The notes below the pieces were generated by a model. It was not told the DNA's origin, did no database searches, and was given only the letters and a program-made list of their open reading frames with translations. From NCBI GenBank assembly GCA_964638245.1, contig CAZWZG010000036.1, positions 1 through 22,425 on the forward strand: 22,425 bases of DNA, given 5' to 3'. Origin of the DNA: CAZWZG01 sp964638245. Its GTDB lineage: Bacteria; Pseudomonadota; Alphaproteobacteria; Rhodobacterales; Rhodobacteraceae. Below are positions 15,222-22,188 of the stretch, one piece after another (position 1 is the stretch's first letter; each line of letters starts with the position of its first letter). The position numbers were made by a program, and so were the translations under genes.

Positions 15222-16544
15222 CTAGCTGCGCAGGTCGTCGACGATCTCACGCCGTGTGATAAATAAAGCCGGAACAAGCGCAAAAAGAATGGTCGTGGAT
15301 GCAAACCCGGCAACCAGGTGAACTTCCGACCATCCGAGTGTTGCACTGACATCAATATCCGTCCGCGTCGACACGATCCTTCCAATGATATCAGCCGCCC
15401 AAACCCCAAGACCCATTCCAAGCAAGGCCCCTGTCAAGATCAGGGTAGCGGACGTGCCCCAGATGACGGCAAGTACAAAGCGATTGGGTGCCCCCAATGC
15501 GGCAAGCAAGGCGAGTTGACGAGAGACCAAGCGCGAAAGGATCATAAGCCCTGCCAGGACTGCAACCGCCACGAGACCCTGGGTTACAATGGCCATAATG
15601 CTCATTACCTCCCGAACATCACCAAGAAGCGCGTGCAGTCGCGCCAGGACCGCGCCCGGAAGAAAGGCCATGGTCGTGTCGGTCGAGAATTCGGAACGCA
15701 ACGAATATATGGCTGCAAGACTATCGGCAGTCACAATGATTGCGGGCGTTCCCGGAAAGGCCGTCGGTTCAAAGGGCGGTCCAAGTCTGCCACCCCAATC
15801 GGGCCCGTGACCATTCGCTAAGCCATGGATTTCCCAAACGCTTTCGACAGGCACCAGAATGGCGGTATCCCAAGGTGAACCGGTTTCCGACATGCGGCCA
15901 ACCACTGTATACGTGAAATCACCATGGGCACCATCGACGGCGGCGTCGCCATGCCCATGGGCGGGCGCAAAAGCCGCGCCGATGTCGATTTTGGCCCGCG
16001 CGCCCGCAATGGCTTCGTCGATGCGGCGAAACGCACGGCCTTCGGCCAATCCGCCACTCAAATGGTCGACGAATGCAGTTGTTGTCCCAACAACCGGTCT
16101 ACCCTCGAAGCTGTCTCCAAAAGCAATGGGGGCGGCCAATGTCACGCTTTCATGACGTGCTACACGGTCATAGATCGTCCCATCGACAAGGCGCACGCGC
16201 GCTGGCTGCAAATACACTGCTGCCAGCATAGCCGTCATTTCCGATCCGGGCGCCGCAACTATCAGATCAAATGGAGCCGCCGCGCTCGCAGTCCCGCTGC
16301 GCAGCGCGCGTTCCTGTGAAATCAATCCGGTTCCGAGAGCAACCGATACTGCGATCAATGCCACAAAAGTCACGCAAACGCGGGAGTAACGCCGGATCAA
16401 GCCCCAAGTCAGCGGACCAGTCGCATAGCCACGCTGCAAAAATATGCCGAGCAAGATGGCCGGAAGAACAAGCAAGAAGAGCGTGGCGATGTCCTGCTCA
16501 AGCACACTCAAGCGGCTCCACAAGCCCGAAACTCCGTCATGCAT
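15222..16544 (-). CDS. FtsX/MacB-type ABC transporter permease with His-rich periplasmic region
   Basis: Inner-membrane permease of 440 aa. Hydrophobic segments: near the N-terminus about 18-36 and 54-75, then a periplasmic domain of roughly 230 residues, then three C-terminal helices (about 310-332, 350-375 and 395-418) with the FtsX-type RLVSRQLALLAALGAPN between the first two. The periplasmic part (FDLIVAAPGSEM, FVDHLSGGLAEGRAF, YTVVGRMSETGSP, SVWEIHG) resembles the FtsX branch that includes Vibrio ZrgB. It contains clustered histidines H196, H198, H207, H240 and H246. The ATG at 16544 has GGAG 7 nt upstream and overlaps the ATPase stop by 8 nt. As a MacB/LolCDE-type mechanotransducer it more likely acts on envelope lipids, peptides or metal-bound ligands than as an importer (inference). 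Confidence 0.88.
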   Translation of the reverse strand: MHDGVSGLWSRLSVLEQDIATLFLLVLPAILLGIFLQRGYATGPLTWGLIRRYSRVCVTFVALIAVSVALGTGLISQERALRSGTASAAAPFDLIVAAPGSEMTAMLAAVYLQPARVRLVDGTIYDRVARHESVTLAAPIAFGDSFEGRPVVGTTTAFVDHLSGGLAEGRAFRRIDEAIAGARAKIDIGAAFAPAHGHGDAAVDGAHGDFTYTVVGRMSETGSPWDTAILVPVESVWEIHGLANGHGPDWGGRLGPPFEPTAFPGTPAIIVTADSLAAIYSLRSEFSTDTTMAFLPGAVLARLHALLGDVREVMSIMAIVTQGLVAVAVLAGLMILSRLVSRQLALLAALGAPNRFVLAVIWGTSATLILTGALLGMGLGVWAADIIGRIVSTRTDIDVSATLGWSEVHLVAGFASTTILFALVPALFITRREIVDDLRS

Positions 16545-17220
16545 TTTGCGTCTCCGTAACGATGCGGCCATCGCGCATCTCGATCACCCTAGGTGCGGCA
16601 TCCTGAAAAACCGCATCATGGCTGACCGCAATCATTGTGCGCCCGTCATCATGTGTCATTCTGAGAAGGTCATCGATCAGCGCGTTCGCAGCTTCACGGC
16701 CTAAACTGGCCGTGGGTTCGTCTGCAAGAAGTACCTGCGGGTTGTGGGCCAGCGCCCGTGCAACCGCGACCCGTTGACGTTCGCCGCCTGATTGGGTCGT
16801 GACGCTCTGGCGGAACTGCCCGGTCAGGTTCAACCGGTCCAGCATGTCCGCCGCCTGCATGCGAATATTGACCCTGTCGCGGCGCGGGGCAAAGGCGCTG
16901 GGCAGCGAGGCATTCCCGAACGCGTCCAGCTCGTCAAAAAGCAGATGATCCTGAAACACGATGCCAAGCGTTTTGCGCCGAAACTCCGTACGCGCAGCGC
17001 CGGGCATCTGATTGAGGTTGCGCTGACCCCAGTTGACGGCGCCATCGACCCGCTCCAGCAGCCCGGCCAACGCATGAAGAAGCGTCGATTTCCCTGCACC
17101 CGACGGACCCTTGATCACCACAGCCTCACCCGGTGCGATCTCTAGCGTAGGCACGGACAGGATCACCCGCCCGCTTTTGGCGCGCACGTTCAGATCCTGC
17201 ACGACTAGGCGCAGCGCCAT
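16537..17220 (-). CDS. LolD/MacB-type ABC transporter ATP-binding protein
   Basis: Cytoplasmic ATPase of 227 aa that powers the FtsX-type permease encoded next. Walker A is GPSGAGKST (38-46), the Q-loop Q90 is in GIVFQDHLLF, the signature is QSGGERQRV (143-151; Gln replaces the usual Leu), Walker B is VLLADEPTASL with E168, and the H-loop is H201 in AVSHD. All catalytic residues are present. The ATG at 17220 has GAGGA about 9 nt upstream. It is the first recognisable gene of the minus-strand cassette, and its stop overlaps the permease start. Confidence 0.94.
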   Translation of the reverse strand: MALRLVVQDLNVRAKSGRVILSVPTLEIAPGEAVVIKGPSGAGKSTLLHALAGLLERVDGAVNWGQRNLNQMPGAARTEFRRKTLGIVFQDHLLFDELDAFGNASLPSAFAPRRDRVNIRMQAADMLDRLNLTGQFRQSVTTQSGGERQRVAVARALAHNPQVLLADEPTASLGREAANALIDDLLRMTHDDGRTMIAVSHDAVFQDAAPRVIEMRDGRIVTETQNA

Positions 17221-17420
17221 CAGCGATTTCCTCGCAACTTTTTGGCGGCGGTCATCTTGCGCAGTTCTCGTTCAATGGCCTCATGGCCAGAGACTTGGCA
17301 TGGGCGCACGGCCTTCGTCCAGCCACGGGATGAAACCGCGTTTTTGAGGCCCAAGAGGCGGACACATATCGCCACCCGAGACACCATTGTGCAAAAATAC
17401 ACCGCCAATGCCCTTTTCAT
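17220..17420 (-). CDS. Possible small upstream protein, up to 66 aa (doubtful)
   Basis: An open frame whose TGA overlaps the ATPase start by one base (TGATG), which can mean translational coupling. The C-terminal part is charged and helix-like (GHEAIERELRKMTAAKKLRG), and the N-terminal part is hydrophobic with two cysteines. No Shine-Dalgarno is seen before any of its ATG codons, I recognise no family, and an open frame also exists on the other strand (17242-17439). It may be a leader peptide, a gene remnant or chance. Confidence 0.25.
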   Translation of the reverse strand: MKRALAVYFCTMVSRVAICVRLLGLKNAVSSRGWTKAVRPCQVSGHEAIERELRKMTAAKKLRGNR

Positions 17421-17465
17421 GGGCGGGTTTGAGGTCTAGCTACCAACCCTCGAAAAGGACATTCC
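17221..17465. promoter_or_regulatory. Divergent promoter region between two ABC transporter operons
   Basis: 245 bp separate the minus-strand LolD-like ATPase from the plus-strand ABC-2 ATPase. For the plus strand, TTGAGG (17344-17349) and TATCGC (17367-17372) have 17-bp spacing but match the consensus only partly. AAGGA (17454-17458) is the ribosome site for the gene at 17466. No clear operator was found. A doubtful small frame covers part of the region on the minus strand. Confidence 0.4.
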
Positions 17466-18395
17466 ATGACCGATATCGTCGACGTGTCCGGCGTCTCCAA
17501 AGTATTTGACGGCGGCTTTCACGCTCTGAAGGACGTGAACCTCAAAATCCGCGAAGGTGAAGTGTTGGCGCTGCTTGGTCCCAACGGGGCCGGGAAAACC
17601 ACGCTTATTTCCACGATCTGCGGGTTGACCAACCTGACCTCGGGCAAGATCACCGTGGGTGGCCACGATAACGTCACCGCGTTCCGGGCCGCGCGCCGCC
17701 TGATCGGCCTTGTGCCCCAGGAAATCACGCTCGAACCTTTCGAGCAGGTGCAAAACACGGTGCGGTTTTCGCGTGGGATGTTCGGTTATCCGCCAAACAA
17801 CGCGTACATCGACGAAATCCTGACCAAGCTGTCGCTTGCCGACAAGAAGACCAACCAGATCAACACCCTGTCGGGCGGTATGCGTCGCCGTGTTCTGATC
17901 GCCAAGGCGCTGTCGCACGAACCCCGCATCCTGTTCCTGGACGAACCCACCGCAGGCGTTGACGTCGAGTTGCGCAAGGGCATGTGGGACGTGATCGAAG
18001 AGCTGAAGGCCTCGGGCGTCACCATCATCCTGACCACCCATTATCTCGAAGAGGCCGAGATGATCGCGGATCGCATCGCAGTCATCAACAAGGGCGAAAT
18101 CCTTCTTGTCGAGGAAAAGGACGCTTTGATGAAGCGCATGGGCCAGAAGGATCTGACGATCGAGCTGCAGTCCCCGATCTCGGCAATCCCCGACGGGCTT
18201 GCAAAATACGATCTGGAACTCGGCGAGGGGGGCAACTCCCTGAAATACACCTACGACACAAAAAGCGATCGCACCGGAATCACCCAGCTTCTTTCGGCGC
18301 TGTCTGGTGAAGGGCTTGTCCTGAAGGACCTTCAGACGCATCAAAGCTCGCTCGAAGAAATTTTCGTCTCGCTCGTGCGGGAGGACGCATCATGA
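17466..18395 (+). CDS. ABC-2 type exporter, ATP-binding protein (YadG-like)
   Basis: Cytoplasmic ATPase of 309 aa for the ABC-2 permease encoded next. Walker A GPNGAGKTT (38-46), Q-loop Q85 in LVPQE, signature LSGGMRRRV (135-143), Walker B ILFLDEPTAGVD with E160, and H-loop H192 in LTTHYLEEAE are all intact. The C-terminal extension of about 90 residues (from about 220, through LQSPISAIPDGL to the end) is usual for the drug/polysaccharide exporter subfamily. Shine-Dalgarno AAAGGA lies 7 nt before the ATG. ATGA overlap couples it to the permease. The arrangement matches the widespread YadG/YadH pair, whose substrate is not established. Confidence 0.94.
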   Translation: MTDIVDVSGVSKVFDGGFHALKDVNLKIREGEVLALLGPNGAGKTTLISTICGLTNLTSGKITVGGHDNVTAFRAARRLIGLVPQEITLEPFEQVQNTVRFSRGMFGYPPNNAYIDEILTKLSLADKKTNQINTLSGGMRRRVLIAKALSHEPRILFLDEPTAGVDVELRKGMWDVIEELKASGVTIILTTHYLEEAEMIADRIAVINKGEILLVEEKDALMKRMGQKDLTIELQSPISAIPDGLAKYDLELGEGGNSLKYTYDTKSDRTGITQLLSALSGEGLVLKDLQTHQSSLEEIFVSLVREDAS

Positions 18396-19153
18396 ACTGG
18401 CAAGCGATCCGATCAATCTATGTCTTTGAAATGGCGCGCCTCTGGCGCACGTTGATCCAGTCGCTGGTGTCACCCGTTGTAACGACGGTGCTGTACTTCG
18501 TCGTGTTTGGCACGGCCATCGGCAGTCGCATCGAACAGGTTGATGGCGTCGGCTATGGCGCGTTCATCGTGCCGGGTCTGATCATGCTATCGGTTCTGAC
18601 CCAATCGTTGTCCAACGCCTCCTTCGGGATCTATTTCCCGAAATTCATCGGCACGTTTTACGAGCACTTGTCCGCCCCCATCGGTCCATTGGAGATCGTG
18701 ATCGGCTATGTCGGAGCGGCGGCCACGAAAAGCCTTCTGATCGGGATCATCATCCTGATCACGGCCTTTGGGTTCGTCGACATCACAATTGAACATCCGC
18801 TTGCAATGCTGGCGTTCCTGATCATGACCTGTGTGACCTTCGCGCTTATGGGCTTCATCATCGGGATCATCGCCAAAAGCTTTGAACAACTCCAACTCGT
18901 CCCGCTCCTGGTGATCACACCGCTCGTTTTCCTTGGGGGCTCGTTCTACTCGGTTTCGATGCTGCCGCCGGTCTGGCAGACGGTGACGCTGTTTAACCCG
19001 GTGCTCTACCTGATTTCGGGCTTCCGCTGGTCGTTCTTCGGTGTCGGCGATGTTCCAATCGTCGCCAGCCTTGCGGCCATCGCGGTCTTCTTCCTGCTGT
19101 GTCTGAGCGTCGTTTGGTGGCTTTTCCGCACCGGTTATCGGATCAAGTCCTGA
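18392..19153 (+). CDS. ABC-2 type exporter permease (YadH-like)
   Basis: Inner-membrane permease of 253 aa with about six hydrophobic segments. The N-terminal cytoplasmic helix (IRSIYVFEMARLWRTLIQS) precedes TM1 at TTVLYFVVFGTAIG. GAFIVPGLIMLSVL, TKSLLIGIIILITAFGFV, FALMGFIIGIIA, LLVITPLVFLGGSFYSVSML and FFLLCLSVVWWLF follow. The GGSFYSVSMLPPVWQ segment before the last TM is the ABC-2 family signature. Length and order match YadH. It is coupled to the preceding ATPase by ATGA; a strong inverted repeat lies 15 bp after its stop, so the operon may end there. Confidence 0.93.
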   Translation: MNWQAIRSIYVFEMARLWRTLIQSLVSPVVTTVLYFVVFGTAIGSRIEQVDGVGYGAFIVPGLIMLSVLTQSLSNASFGIYFPKFIGTFYEHLSAPIGPLEIVIGYVGAAATKSLLIGIIILITAFGFVDITIEHPLAMLAFLIMTCVTFALMGFIIGIIAKSFEQLQLVPLLVITPLVFLGGSFYSVSMLPPVWQTVTLFNPVLYLISGFRWSFFGVGDVPIVASLAAIAVFFLLCLSVVWWLFRTGYRIKS

Positions 19154-19167
19154 ATTAAGCTCGGTTT

Positions 19168-19204
19168 GCTGCGGGCGCAGCCTTGTTGGCTGTGCCCGCG
19201 CAGC
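19168..19204. terminator. GC-rich hairpin between the ABC-2 exporter and S49 peptidase genes
   Basis: GCTGCGGGCGCAGCC (19168-19182) pairs with GGCTGTGCCCGCGCAGC (19188-19204) around a TTGTT loop, with one G-T wobble and a 2-nt bulge. No T-run follows, so a classical intrinsic terminator is not complete. It ends 14 bp before the S49 ATG and could instead act as a leader hairpin or transcript-stabilising element. Confidence 0.55.
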
Positions 19205-19218
19205 CTACATCTCCGCCC

Positions 19219-20013
19219 ATGGGTCTTGTTCCTTCTTTTCTGTCGTCCGCGCCACAAGTCGCCGTTCTTCGCCTCCAGGGGGTCATCGCGTCTGGTGCCC
19301 GTGGCGGGTTAAGCGATGCTGGCCTCGCCCCCCTAATCGAAAAAGCCTTCCGCAAAGGCAAACCCAAGGCGGTGGCGCTTGTGATCAATTCGCCGGGGGG
19401 CAGCCCGGCGCAATCCTCGCTGATCGCGGCGCGTATCCGCCGTCTGGCGGATGAGAAAAACGTCAAGGTTTATGCCTTTGTCGAGGACGTCGCGGCCTCG
19501 GGCGGCTACTGGTTGGCCTGCGCTGCGGACGAAATCTACACCGATGCAACGTCAGTCGTTGGTTCCATCGGCGTGATTTCCGCCGGGTTCGGGTTCCATG
19601 ATCTGATTGGACGCTATGGCGTGGAGCGCCGCGTCTACACAGCGGGCAAATCCAAATCCATGCTCGACCCGTTCCGCCCCGAAAAGGAAGAAGACGTCGC
19701 CCGACTGCGCGGCATCATTGAGCAGTTGCATGAGACATTCATCGACCACGTCAAAACCTCGCGTGGCGCTAAGCTGGGCGAGGATGACTACTACACCGGC
19801 GAAATCTGGGTCGGCCAAAAGGCAGCCGAGATTGGGCTGACCGACGGCGTTGCCCATCTCGTGCCCAAGATGAAAGAGATTTACGGCAAGCGCTGCGAAT
19901 TCCGCGTCTACCAACAGCGCCGCCCGCTTCTCAGCCGGATCGGGGGTCAGATCGCCTCGGACGCCGCCGCAGCAATCGACGAACGTGCGGCTTTCGCACG
20001 CTACGGCCTCTAG
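19219..20013 (+). CDS. S49 family serine peptidase (SohB/SppA-like)
   Basis: Short-form signal-peptide-peptidase/SohB-type protease of 264 aa. The crotonase-like core is clear: VALVINSPGGSP (52-63), VEDVAASGGYWLACAADEIY with nucleophile Ser94, SVVGSIGVIS, and GKSKSMLDPF with candidate general base Lys146. No TM segment or signal peptide is evident at the N-terminus, unlike E. coli SppA and SohB, so it may be cytoplasmic or peripheral. I chose the ATG at 19219. A TTG at 19183 would place the start inside the hairpin loop and adds no conserved sequence. Neither start has a good Shine-Dalgarno. The next gene begins immediately after its stop (TAGATG). Confidence 0.88.
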   Translation: MGLVPSFLSSAPQVAVLRLQGVIASGARGGLSDAGLAPLIEKAFRKGKPKAVALVINSPGGSPAQSSLIAARIRRLADEKNVKVYAFVEDVAASGGYWLACAADEIYTDATSVVGSIGVISAGFGFHDLIGRYGVERRVYTAGKSKSMLDPFRPEKEEDVARLRGIIEQLHETFIDHVKTSRGAKLGEDDYYTGEIWVGQKAAEIGLTDGVAHLVPKMKEIYGKRCEFRVYQQRRPLLSRIGGQIASDAAAAIDERAAFARYGL

Positions 20014-20181
20014 ATGATCATCAAGATTGCGACCCTCTTTCTCGTGGTCATGGCGGTCCTCGCCATGTTTGGACGTATACGGATGCCAAATCTGGGGCGC
20101 ATCAAGAGCGCCAAGAAATGCAAGGCTTGCGGACGACCAAAAATCGGCAAAGACCCCTGTCCCTGCGGTAAAGAAAAATGA
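20014..20181 (+). CDS. 55-aa membrane-anchored zinc-ribbon microprotein
   Basis: A short gene filling the space between the S49 peptidase and the antiporter. The ATG directly follows the peptidase TAG, and the TGA overlaps the antiporter ATG by 4 nt (ATGA). The product has one hydrophobic helix (about 3-19, IKIATLFLVVMAVLAMF), a basic linker (GRIRMPNLGRIKSAKK) and a C-terminal pair of CxxC-type knuckles, CKACG and CPCG, with Cys at about 37, 40, 49 and 51. This is a compact zinc-ribbon-like site. The topology should keep the knuckles on the basic, cytoplasmic side. The tight fit on both sides and the sensible composition argue that it is real. The function is unknown. Confidence 0.75.
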   Translation: MIIKIATLFLVVMAVLAMFGRIRMPNLGRIKSAKKCKACGRPKIGKDPCPCGKEK

Positions 20182-21119
20182 TGGACTTTGTACTTGCTGG
20201 CCTTGGCTTGGTGATCCTTCTCCTGGCTGGCGACGTCCTTGTGCGCGGCGCGGTCAACCTTGCGATCCGCCTTGGTATTCCCGCGCTCCTCGTCAGCCTG
20301 ACCATCGTGGCCTTCGGAACATCGGCGCCCGAACTGCTTATTTCCATCAAGGCGGTCCTTGAGGACTCGCCGGGCATTGCCATCGGCAATGTTGTTGGCT
20401 CGAACACAGCCAACATCCTTCTCGTCCTTGGCCTCCCGGCCCTGATCGCCAGCATTCAGACAGCGGAGTCCGATACGCGAAAAAGCTACCTGATGATGAT
20501 CGCCGGCAGCGTCCTGTTCATTGCGGTCTGTTTTTTCGGACCCATCACGTGGCTCCATGGCCTCGTGCTACTCGGAGCGATTGGTTACGTCCTTTGGGAT
20601 CAGGCGCGCGAGGCTTTGGCCCACCGCGCAGCCACGGGCGAAGATGAAGAGCTTGAAGAAGCCGACGACGGAATGCCGGGCTGGAAAATCGGTGTCTTCC
20701 TCGTGCTTGGTCTTATTGGTTTGCCTCTTGGAGCGGATATCCTCGTGGATGCCGCAACAAACATCGCGCGCCGCTATGGTGTGTCCGAAACGGCCATTGG
20801 CTTGACGTTGGTCGCCGTCGGCACGTCGTTGCCGGAATTGGCCACCGTCGCCGCAGCCGTTTATCGCAAGCAAAGTGACGTCGTACTGGGCAACGTCATC
20901 GGGTCCAACATATTCAACCTGTTGGCCATCATCGGGATCGCCTCGTTCTTTGGATCCATCCCGATCCCGGGCGAGTTCCTGCGGTTCGACCTTTGGGTGA
21001 TGCTTGGCGCGTCTCTGTTGCTCGCAATTTTCGTCTTCTCGAAAATCAACATCACCCGAATTTGGGGAGCGGCGTTCGCAATTCTCTACGGCCTCTACGT
21101 CTTCGCGGTGCTTGTATGA
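20178..21119 (+). CDS. CaCA-family calcium/sodium antiporter (YrbG-like)
   Basis: Inner-membrane cation/Ca2+ exchanger of 313 aa with two inverted halves of about five TM helices each. The alpha-1 repeat is VAFGTSAPELLIS followed by GNVVGSNTANI (about 44-80), and the alpha-2 repeat is VAVGTSLPELATV followed by GNVIGSNIFNL. The ion-binding Glu of both GTSxPE motifs is present. Between the halves is an acidic cytoplasmic loop (GEDEELEEADDG), typical for the family. It probably extrudes Ca2+ in exchange for Na+ or H+, a sensible function in a marine bacterium (inference). The first ATG is at 20178 with a second ATG directly after it. It is coupled by ATGA to the genes before and after it. Confidence 0.93.
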   Translation: MMDFVLAGLGLVILLLAGDVLVRGAVNLAIRLGIPALLVSLTIVAFGTSAPELLISIKAVLEDSPGIAIGNVVGSNTANILLVLGLPALIASIQTAESDTRKSYLMMIAGSVLFIAVCFFGPITWLHGLVLLGAIGYVLWDQAREALAHRAATGEDEELEEADDGMPGWKIGVFLVLGLIGLPLGADILVDAATNIARRYGVSETAIGLTLVAVGTSLPELATVAAAVYRKQSDVVLGNVIGSNIFNLLAIIGIASFFGSIPIPGEFLRFDLWVMLGASLLLAIFVFSKINITRIWGAAFAILYGLYVFAVLV

Positions 21120-21892
21120 CGGCATTGGTGACGGGGGCGGCCCACCGGCTTGGGCGGCGCGCTGCGTTGACGCTTGCGGAGATGGGTCATGACGTGGCGA
21201 TCCACTACAACTCGCAACCCGATGCGGCCGAGGCTGTGGCGAACGATATCCGTTCCATGGACCGTCAGGCGGTCACGCTTCACGCAGACCTGCTTGACCC
21301 AGAACAGGTGGATGCGCTTGTTCCGCGTGCCGCAGACGCGCTCGGCATGCTGAGCGTCCTTGTGAACAACGCCTCGATCTTCGAATACGATACGCTGGCC
21401 ACGGCGACGGCCGAAAGCTGGCACCGGCATATCGACAGCAACCTGCGCGCGCCGGTCTTCCTGACCCAAGCGTTTGCCGCTCAAGCGCCCAAGCCCGAAC
21501 GCGACGGTCCTTTTGACGAGCGTCAGAACCACCCGGTCGTGATCAACATGGTCGATCAACGCGTCCTGAAAGTGACGCCCGAGTTCACGACCTACAGCCT
21601 CGCCAAGATGGCGCTCTGGGATTTTACGCAAATTTCGGCGCGCGCTCTTGCTCCGGAAATCCGCGTCAATGCGATCGGCCCCGGCCCTACTCTTCAGGGC
21701 GCGCGCCAATCGGCTGAACACTTCGCAAGTCAGCGTGCAGCCACAATTTTGGAGCGGGGCGCGGATGAAACCGACATCGCCGATGCGGTCAGATATCTTG
21801 TCACGGCCTCTGCTGTAACGGGACAACTTATAGTTGTGGACGGGGGGCAGCACCTCGCCTGGAAGACGCCAGACATATTGGGCCCTGAGTGA
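21116..21892 (+). CDS. PTR1/FolM-like short-chain dehydrogenase (pteridine reductase type)
   Basis: NAD(P)H-dependent reductase of the SDR superfamily, 258 aa. The cofactor motif is TGAAHRLGR (6-14), with Arg instead of the usual Gly as in pteridine reductases and FolM; NNAS is at 84-87. The catalytic set is D147 (INMVDQRV), Y160 and K164. In ordinary SDRs the first of these is Ser; Asp with a 13-residue spacing to Tyr is the PTR1/FolM arrangement. RVNAIGPGPTL follows. Likely role: reduction of a dihydropterin or dihydrofolate in the cytoplasm (inference). The start ATG at 21116 overlaps the antiporter stop (ATGA); an in-frame start at 20993 only reads through that gene. Confidence 0.85.
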   Translation: MTALVTGAAHRLGRRAALTLAEMGHDVAIHYNSQPDAAEAVANDIRSMDRQAVTLHADLLDPEQVDALVPRAADALGMLSVLVNNASIFEYDTLATATAESWHRHIDSNLRAPVFLTQAFAAQAPKPERDGPFDERQNHPVVINMVDQRVLKVTPEFTTYSLAKMALWDFTQISARALAPEIRVNAIGPGPTLQGARQSAEHFASQRAATILERGADETDIADAVRYLVTASAVTGQLIVVDGGQHLAWKTPDILGPE

Positions 21893-21949
21893 CTTCGCCA
21901 GATTTGGGGGGTTGACTTGTGCACCTCAAAAACGGGCGTCACGAAACCG

Positions 21950-21964
21950 TTACGAATCCCTTAA
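21950..21964. promoter_or_regulatory. Candidate CtrA site containing a GANTC methylation motif
   Basis: TTAC-GAATCCC-TTAA matches the CtrA consensus TTAA-N7-TTAA at 7 of 8 fixed positions. The spacer contains GAATC, a GANTC target of the CcrM methylase of alphaproteobacteria. A second GAATC lies at 22170-22174. It is in the 296-bp gene-free stretch between the SDR gene and uvrC. Confidence 0.4.
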
Positions 21965-22026
21965 TGAAATCAGTCATTTGCACGCGTAAAAAAACTTATC
22001 GTTTAAAATCAATGGCCTACGATTGC

Positions 22027-22041
22027 GCCTAAAAATTAGGC
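22027..22041. repeat. Perfect inverted repeat in an AT-rich spacer
   Basis: GCCTAA pairs with TTAGGC around AAA (15 bp in total). The surrounding 21960-22080 is strikingly AT-rich for this window. It could be a hairpin or a dimeric operator; no T-run follows. Confidence 0.5.
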
Positions 22042-22067
22042 AGTGCTTCGAAACGTGCTAAAAACAA

Positions 22068-22079
22068 AGGAAATTTCCT
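22068..22079. repeat. Perfect 12-bp palindrome AGGAAATTTCCT
   Basis: A fully self-complementary 12-mer 25 bp upstream of the DnaA box, suited to binding a dimeric regulator. The protein that would bind is unknown. Confidence 0.45.
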
Positions 22080-22103
22080 GTGATCGGTGGGTTGTCCGCA
22101 GGG

Positions 22104-22112
22104 TTATCCACA
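22104..22112 (+). promoter_or_regulatory. Consensus DnaA box upstream of uvrC
   Basis: TTATCCACA is an exact match to the strongest DnaA-box consensus. TTGTCCGCA at 22092-22100 differs by two bases and lies one helical turn away in the same orientation. The box starts 85 bp before the uvrC ATG. Confidence 0.55.
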
Positions 22113-22188
22113 GATCTCGTGGATGTCTTTTCTCTTGTCGGTATCTCGTGTTCGGTGCAGCCAAAGGTGGAATCACAGCAAAGTGTCA

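Noticed and set aside
17242..17439. 65-aa open frame on the plus strand in the divergent ABC region
   Set aside because: No ribosome site, no recognisable motif, Arg/Thr-rich composition, and it lies opposite another doubtful frame.
17436..18344. 302-aa open frame on the minus strand antisense to the ABC-2 ATPase gene
   Set aside because: It lies wholly opposite a gene with intact Walker motifs. Its product has no recognisable domain, and such antisense frames are common in GC-rich DNA.
21893..22188. The spacer before uvrC as a chromosomal replication origin
   Set aside because: AT-richness and a perfect DnaA box are suggestive, but only one good box is present, and the flanking genes are not those usually next to alphaproteobacterial oriC (hemE, trmE/gid, parAB). 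A regulatory region is more likely.
22141..22188. SOS (LexA) box upstream of uvrC
   Set aside because: A single GTTC at 22150-22153 has no second GTTC after 7 bp, so the alphaproteobacterial LexA consensus is not met.
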